From Elusimicrobiota bacterium (GTDB lineage: Bacteria; Elusimicrobiota; Elusimicrobia; FEN-1173): DNA of 64,000 nucleotides. Where the stretch lies: the NCBI GenBank assembly GCA_016788905.1, contig JAEURZ010000007.1, positions 1 through 64,000 on the forward strand. Direction: 5' to 3'. The notes beneath the pieces were generated by a model. That model had not been told where the DNA came from and made no database searches. It saw only the letters and a list, made by a program, of their open reading frames with translations. Each line of letters begins with the position of its first letter. Position 1 is the stretch's first letter. Made by a program: the position numbers and the translations under genes. Below, one piece after another: positions 61,701 through 64,000 of this stretch.

Positions 61701-64000
61701 CCGTTGAGCGAAGGCATTGATAAACCGGAGGGATTCGAGGACCAGGCGTTGTTGCACGTTGGACGCGGTCATCGAAGAAGCCGCGCCGGGGTTCCGCGCC
61801 ACGGGGGAAAATTCAATGGCGTGAATCCACAGGGTCAATTGGTTGTCCGACATTCCAACGAGGCCGATAAATCGACCGAAAAAGCCGCCCTCAAAGTAGG
61901 TTTCGAATTCTAAGTTTTCCAACGTCGTGTTCCAGGCCCCCTGGGTCCAGAAATTTACCCGGCCCGGAGCCGTGCAATCTCCCGAACGCCCCCCCCCACT
62001 TAACGACGCGATATTCCGGCCGGTTAACGAGAAACGCAAATCGCCGTAGGTATCTTCCCCCAATGTTTCCGCGATTTCTTTTAAAACCGTTTGGTGGGTA
62101 TGGTTCGCGGGAAGTTTCGATGCTCTAAGAAGAATTGTTTTTCGAATAGCCACGGCGACTTGGTCGGCATATATGGCGTAGAGGGAAGGGTCCGACTCAA
62201 AATCCCGTTCGTCATGGCCTGTCTCCTGAACCAAGGCCACATTCAGTTGCCCATCTTGTAAAACGCCCGACGCCATTAATTTTTCCATGACGGCTTGAAT
62301 GGTTGCCGGCGAAAACACGTTCATTATAAGGGAGGGGTCTCCCCCCGCTTCCTGAATCGCGGCACGGCTTTGTTCCGATAATTCCCAAACGATTTCTTTG
62401 ATGGAACCCTTTACCAGCATGAGAAAAAGGGCGTCAGCCAACAAGGGATCATCCACGGCTAAATGGCCCTCTTTAAGCCCCTCGAACATTTTTGTCCCCA
62501 CCAGCCGGATTCGCCGGTCAAACGTTGCGTAATTCCGCGGTTCCCTTATGAATTCAATCCGAGCATCAAATAGTTTCTTCAATGGGGGACGCATTTTTTC
62601 AGACGCCCTATCTACAATGGAATAGGCCAATAGTTTCGCCTTCTCTTCAGATATTAATGGTTCGCCCACGGGAGAAGGCACGTTCAGTTTCGCGGTAGCC
62701 TTCACCGGGCTCACGACGTTGAAAAGGGCATGATAGAGAAGACCGTAGCCAAAAACGTGTCGAATAAAGATGGTGGCCACCGCTTGAGCATCGAACCCGG
62801 GAAGGCCCGACAGGGCCGAGAGGAGGGACAACAGAGTCAGTCCCCCAAACATCCAAAACCCAAGGCGGACGTAATTATCGTATTGATTTTCAGTTATCTT
62901 AAAGAGGCGTGCATTTTCTCGCGGGTGAAACCGAACAAACCCCCGTTCATACCAGGCGAGGGTTAAGAGGCCGAATAGGAAAGCCAACGGAAAGAGCAGG
63001 GGCGTCTGGGTCGCCAAGCCGATCGCCGCTGTGGCCGTCACGGCCACTGCCGCGGGAAGGACAAAACGCTGTTCTTGGATCAATTTAAGAGGATTGAGGG
63101 ATTGTTTGAGAACCTCCATTTTAAATTGGCGTTCGTTTGCGGGTCCGACTGTTGTCGCTTCAACGGTAAAAATCCAACCGTTTTTAAAACGGGTGGTGAG
63201 ATGGGCATAATCCGCCTGTACCTTTGCGGTGACTTGACGGATCCGGCCTGCCACAGAAGACGGGACGAAGGATAGGAAACTGCTCTCCACCTTCGCCGTT
63301 TTCCCACCATCGGCGACCGCGATCATGCCAGGCAGTACAAGGGTCGCGACCTGTCGTGGGATCGGCGCCTGAGAAAGAAACAATTTTTCACCGGAAAAGA
63401 GTTGATCGAGCGGGGTTTTTTCCTGCGCGAAAACAGAAAGGTAAGAGAATCCCTGGACTGTTTCCAGTTTTTCTATTTTTGGGGTGACGCTAATGACCGT
63501 GGCGCCCGCCTGGGTTAAATGGGCGATAAGCCCCGGGGAATGATAACCGCCCGTCACCAGGATCGATACCGGCAATGATTTTATCGAATTCATGCTTTTA
63601 AGCAGGTTTTCAGCCATGGAACGATCTCGGGCATCGGCTTCCCGATAGAAATCCTCAAAAGATGAAAAATTTTGGCCCAGGATGGAGAGGGACCGATAGT
63701 CCTTCCATTCCTCCGGAGTCAAACTGAATTCCACCAATTTCCGAGTGAGGTGAGCGGCATGGGATTGATCGATGAGACCTTGGGTCTCCGACGTGGGCGC
63801 CAAGGTGGCAAAAACTTTCCGTTCCAGGGTATTCAAGTCACCTAAAAGAGTTTCCGCCTCTATAGCATCGGCCCATAAAACGTAATGGATATAGCTCTTC
63901 ATGGCCGGATACGATTCCAACGAAATACCCGTTCGGTGACAGAGCCCCTGCAGGTAAGAATAGAAATCGCCGTACGTCACTTGGCTCGAACGGTAGGCCA
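58770..64000 (-). CDS. Giant membrane protein with N-terminal TraB-like region, partial
   Basis: The open frame continues past the right edge, so the true start is not in the window; a GTG at 63980 is only internal. Visible are more than 1,740 residues. Counting from 63980: about 118-155 resembles a TraB/TIKI core (RDRSMAENLLKSM, then LVTGGYHSPGLIAHL). Membrane helices lie near 307-345, 371-390 and 405-425. A conserved-looking domain with GGGRSGDCTAPGR sits near 662-674. A second membrane block is near 1270-1380, and the C-terminal domain ends LLDWKGIFETLTAIARNA. Similar giant proteins are, as I recall, frequent in Omnitrophota and Elusimicrobiota. Function unknown. Confidence 0.75.
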   Translation of the reverse strand, partial: AYRSSQVTYGDFYSYLQGLCHRTGISLESYPAMKSYIHYVLWADAIEAETLLGDLNTLERKVFATLAPTSETQGLIDQSHAAHLTRKLVEFSLTPEEWKDYRSLSILGQNFSSFEDFYREADARDRSMAENLLKSMNSIKSLPVSILVTGGYHSPGLIAHLTQAGATVISVTPKIEKLETVQGFSYLSVFAQEKTPLDQLFSGEKLFLSQAPIPRQVATLVLPGMIAVADGGKTAKVESSFLSFVPSSVAGRIRQVTAKVQADYAHLTTRFKNGWIFTVEATTVGPANERQFKMEVLKQSLNPLKLIQEQRFVLPAAVAVTATAAIGLATQTPLLFPLAFLFGLLTLAWYERGFVRFHPRENARLFKITENQYDNYVRLGFWMFGGLTLLSLLSALSGLPGFDAQAVATIFIRHVFGYGLLYHALFNVVSPVKATAKLNVPSPVGEPLISEEKAKLLAYSIVDRASEKMRPPLKKLFDARIEFIREPRNYATFDRRIRLVGTKMFEGLKEGHLAVDDPLLADALFLMLVKGSIKEIVWELSEQSRAAIQEAGGDPSLIMNVFSPATIQAVMEKLMASGVLQDGQLNVALVQETGHDERDFESDPSLYAIYADQVAVAIRKTILLRASKLPANHTHQTVLKEIAETLGEDTYGDLRFSLTGRNIASLSGGGRSGDCTAPGRVNFWTQGAWNTTLENLEFETYFEGGFFGRFIGLVGMSDNQLTLWIHAIEFSPVARNPGAASSMTASNVQQRLVLESLRFINAFAQRAGINNVELTGISNSVGYVDILPGLLAGLKSDISGPGLRPTSFTLLNPFDGARRVAPLVRPDDKPNAFVSTYLQGWRTPTNFLPETVGEEEAPTETSTVPLGRGQVPVGDLDRAAPILMDMIADVIYDEQKSLYALNWDGYQKTIQSALEADDPLSFWENSIRDMSDQIRRWTDIFDPGAMPAIDKILAKANGLGQVKGIKLIKQTLINNRALADNVPHVAAFLYRGKKTYSYLKDFTKHHKEVTQQEWEQTLEETAIDLNDVAVNMRTNLPSVKRIFEYWVIYRRDKTRVPMDIETFIAIWAERPILAEITPEEFDSKLVPLWKGAVLARVNPTSFQLRRSSELTAIYKRLRSNLNQFLAFENVTGVGVMTVMNKIHPTLQAEFKDRLARSGFNSPEIIELLSSQPTPVINYYLRFKTSREKVGHSSSTIDTFSLSQLTGDGYLKGSSPEKAEGEEHNNLSDRHDSGRATSRWMTRLFEGVGFLLGGEEGREKAGKHYKDHAPIYEWTLGLTGMFVNFGAILFLSGSGLVGVVAPLLGAVFGGLFFVSHFGKEPKTPINVSVSNAAVMAFIYTALIIITPFPLLEFLEYRSFVSVFLLSVVASWWAGALALHRSFDRKRSEMDIKKVTLSDPKLKTDEYLWLRNFLARQYLLDIRTMERVFEGGTSEVPKVSYRIQTMKGEIFSFRIVGESLTSARGIVSTLLESKALLVPHFPHADERFPEDRYILLWEGIRWVLEQHSEQGSIPLTPLSELTSSPEPAELTAERSLVTEKVLAELGERPTDLRVRDFMDHAARLTVEKYSERAIEKSIVPTFPWIEEGQGTHVLFVDAESVRTAAQRENLSALVAGRSNWAIITNSKGLSVPGVDSQFVFFRPEVFPDVKTEEGVPLGIQEVLLAKLGDVFGTILTARNGAGLRFMHTPVIRLNPEGLTAEQKDIRDAADRAWLLNAVFKLVLPSRLLDWKGIFETLTAIARNA

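Noticed and set aside
1-64000. CRISPR arrays, tRNA and rRNA genes
   Set aside because: No regularly spaced repeats, no tRNA cloverleaf-like motif and no conserved rRNA stretch were found by eye in the intergenic regions.

Overview
The window reads as one chromosomal stretch of a Gram-negative (diderm) bacterium with about 55% G+C. It carries a nearly complete lipid A operon, the fatty-acid synthesis cluster, ribosomal proteins L28 and L32, RNase III, RecG and two OMP-type beta-barrel genes. The porin, the FeS-fused EtfA and the very large N-terminally TraB-like membrane protein recall genomes of the Elusimicrobiota/Omnitrophota group. That placement is an inference from remembered family resemblance, not a computed one. 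Almost all genes lie on the minus strand; only the porin, a PuuD-like membrane gene, a TetR gene and rpmB are on plus. GTG and TTG starts and 1-4 nt stop/start overlaps are common.

Layout from left to right. 0.1-2.9 kb: porin, Nudix hydrolase, urate-oxidase-N-type membrane protein. 2.9-8.2 kb: an etfB-etfA-lemA-TPM-TPM operon and an acyl-CoA dehydrogenase. 8.2-15.2 kb: the yceD-rpmF-plsX-fabH-fabD-fabG-acpP-fabF-rnc operon, read from a consensus sigma70 promoter at 15201-15229. 15.5-19.6 kb: an unknown membrane-anchored gene, a MITE-like palindromic element, then a rhombosortase translationally coupled to a VIT/VWA protein with a GlyGly-CTERM-like tail. These are divergent from a TetR gene, and three matching palindromes lie on the shared promoter region. 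20.4-22.8 kb: recG and rpmB.

22.8-34.3 kb: a 13-gene operon (ompH/skp-lpxD-lpxC-fabZ-lpxA-lpxI-gfo/idh-lpxB-msbA-zip-thiS-thiG-porV-like) whose likely promoter is at 34250-34278. 34.3-41.9 kb: tsaB, tsaE, thiL and an M20 amidohydrolase, then nnrD, acpS, a ComEC whose beta-lactamase-like tail has lost its metal motifs, and a HAMP membrane protein with an apparently leaderless promoter. 42-48.6 kb: RND exporter, homoserine dehydrogenase, aminotransferase, HU and a ClpS-like adaptor. 48.6-58.7 kb: a long tight minus-strand run (PDDEXK nuclease, glycosidase-like TIM barrel, sppA, Yip1-like, lemA, GIDE with an EF-hand, DegT aminotransferase, Q-rich lipoprotein, membrane protein, ATP-cone nucleoside kinase). 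58.8 kb to the edge: a giant membrane protein of more than 1,740 residues, cut by the right end of the window.

The most notable unit is the TetR-controlled, single-substrate rhombosortase pair (16983-20384). Next come the MITE-like repeat, the giant TraB-like protein and the two LemA modules.
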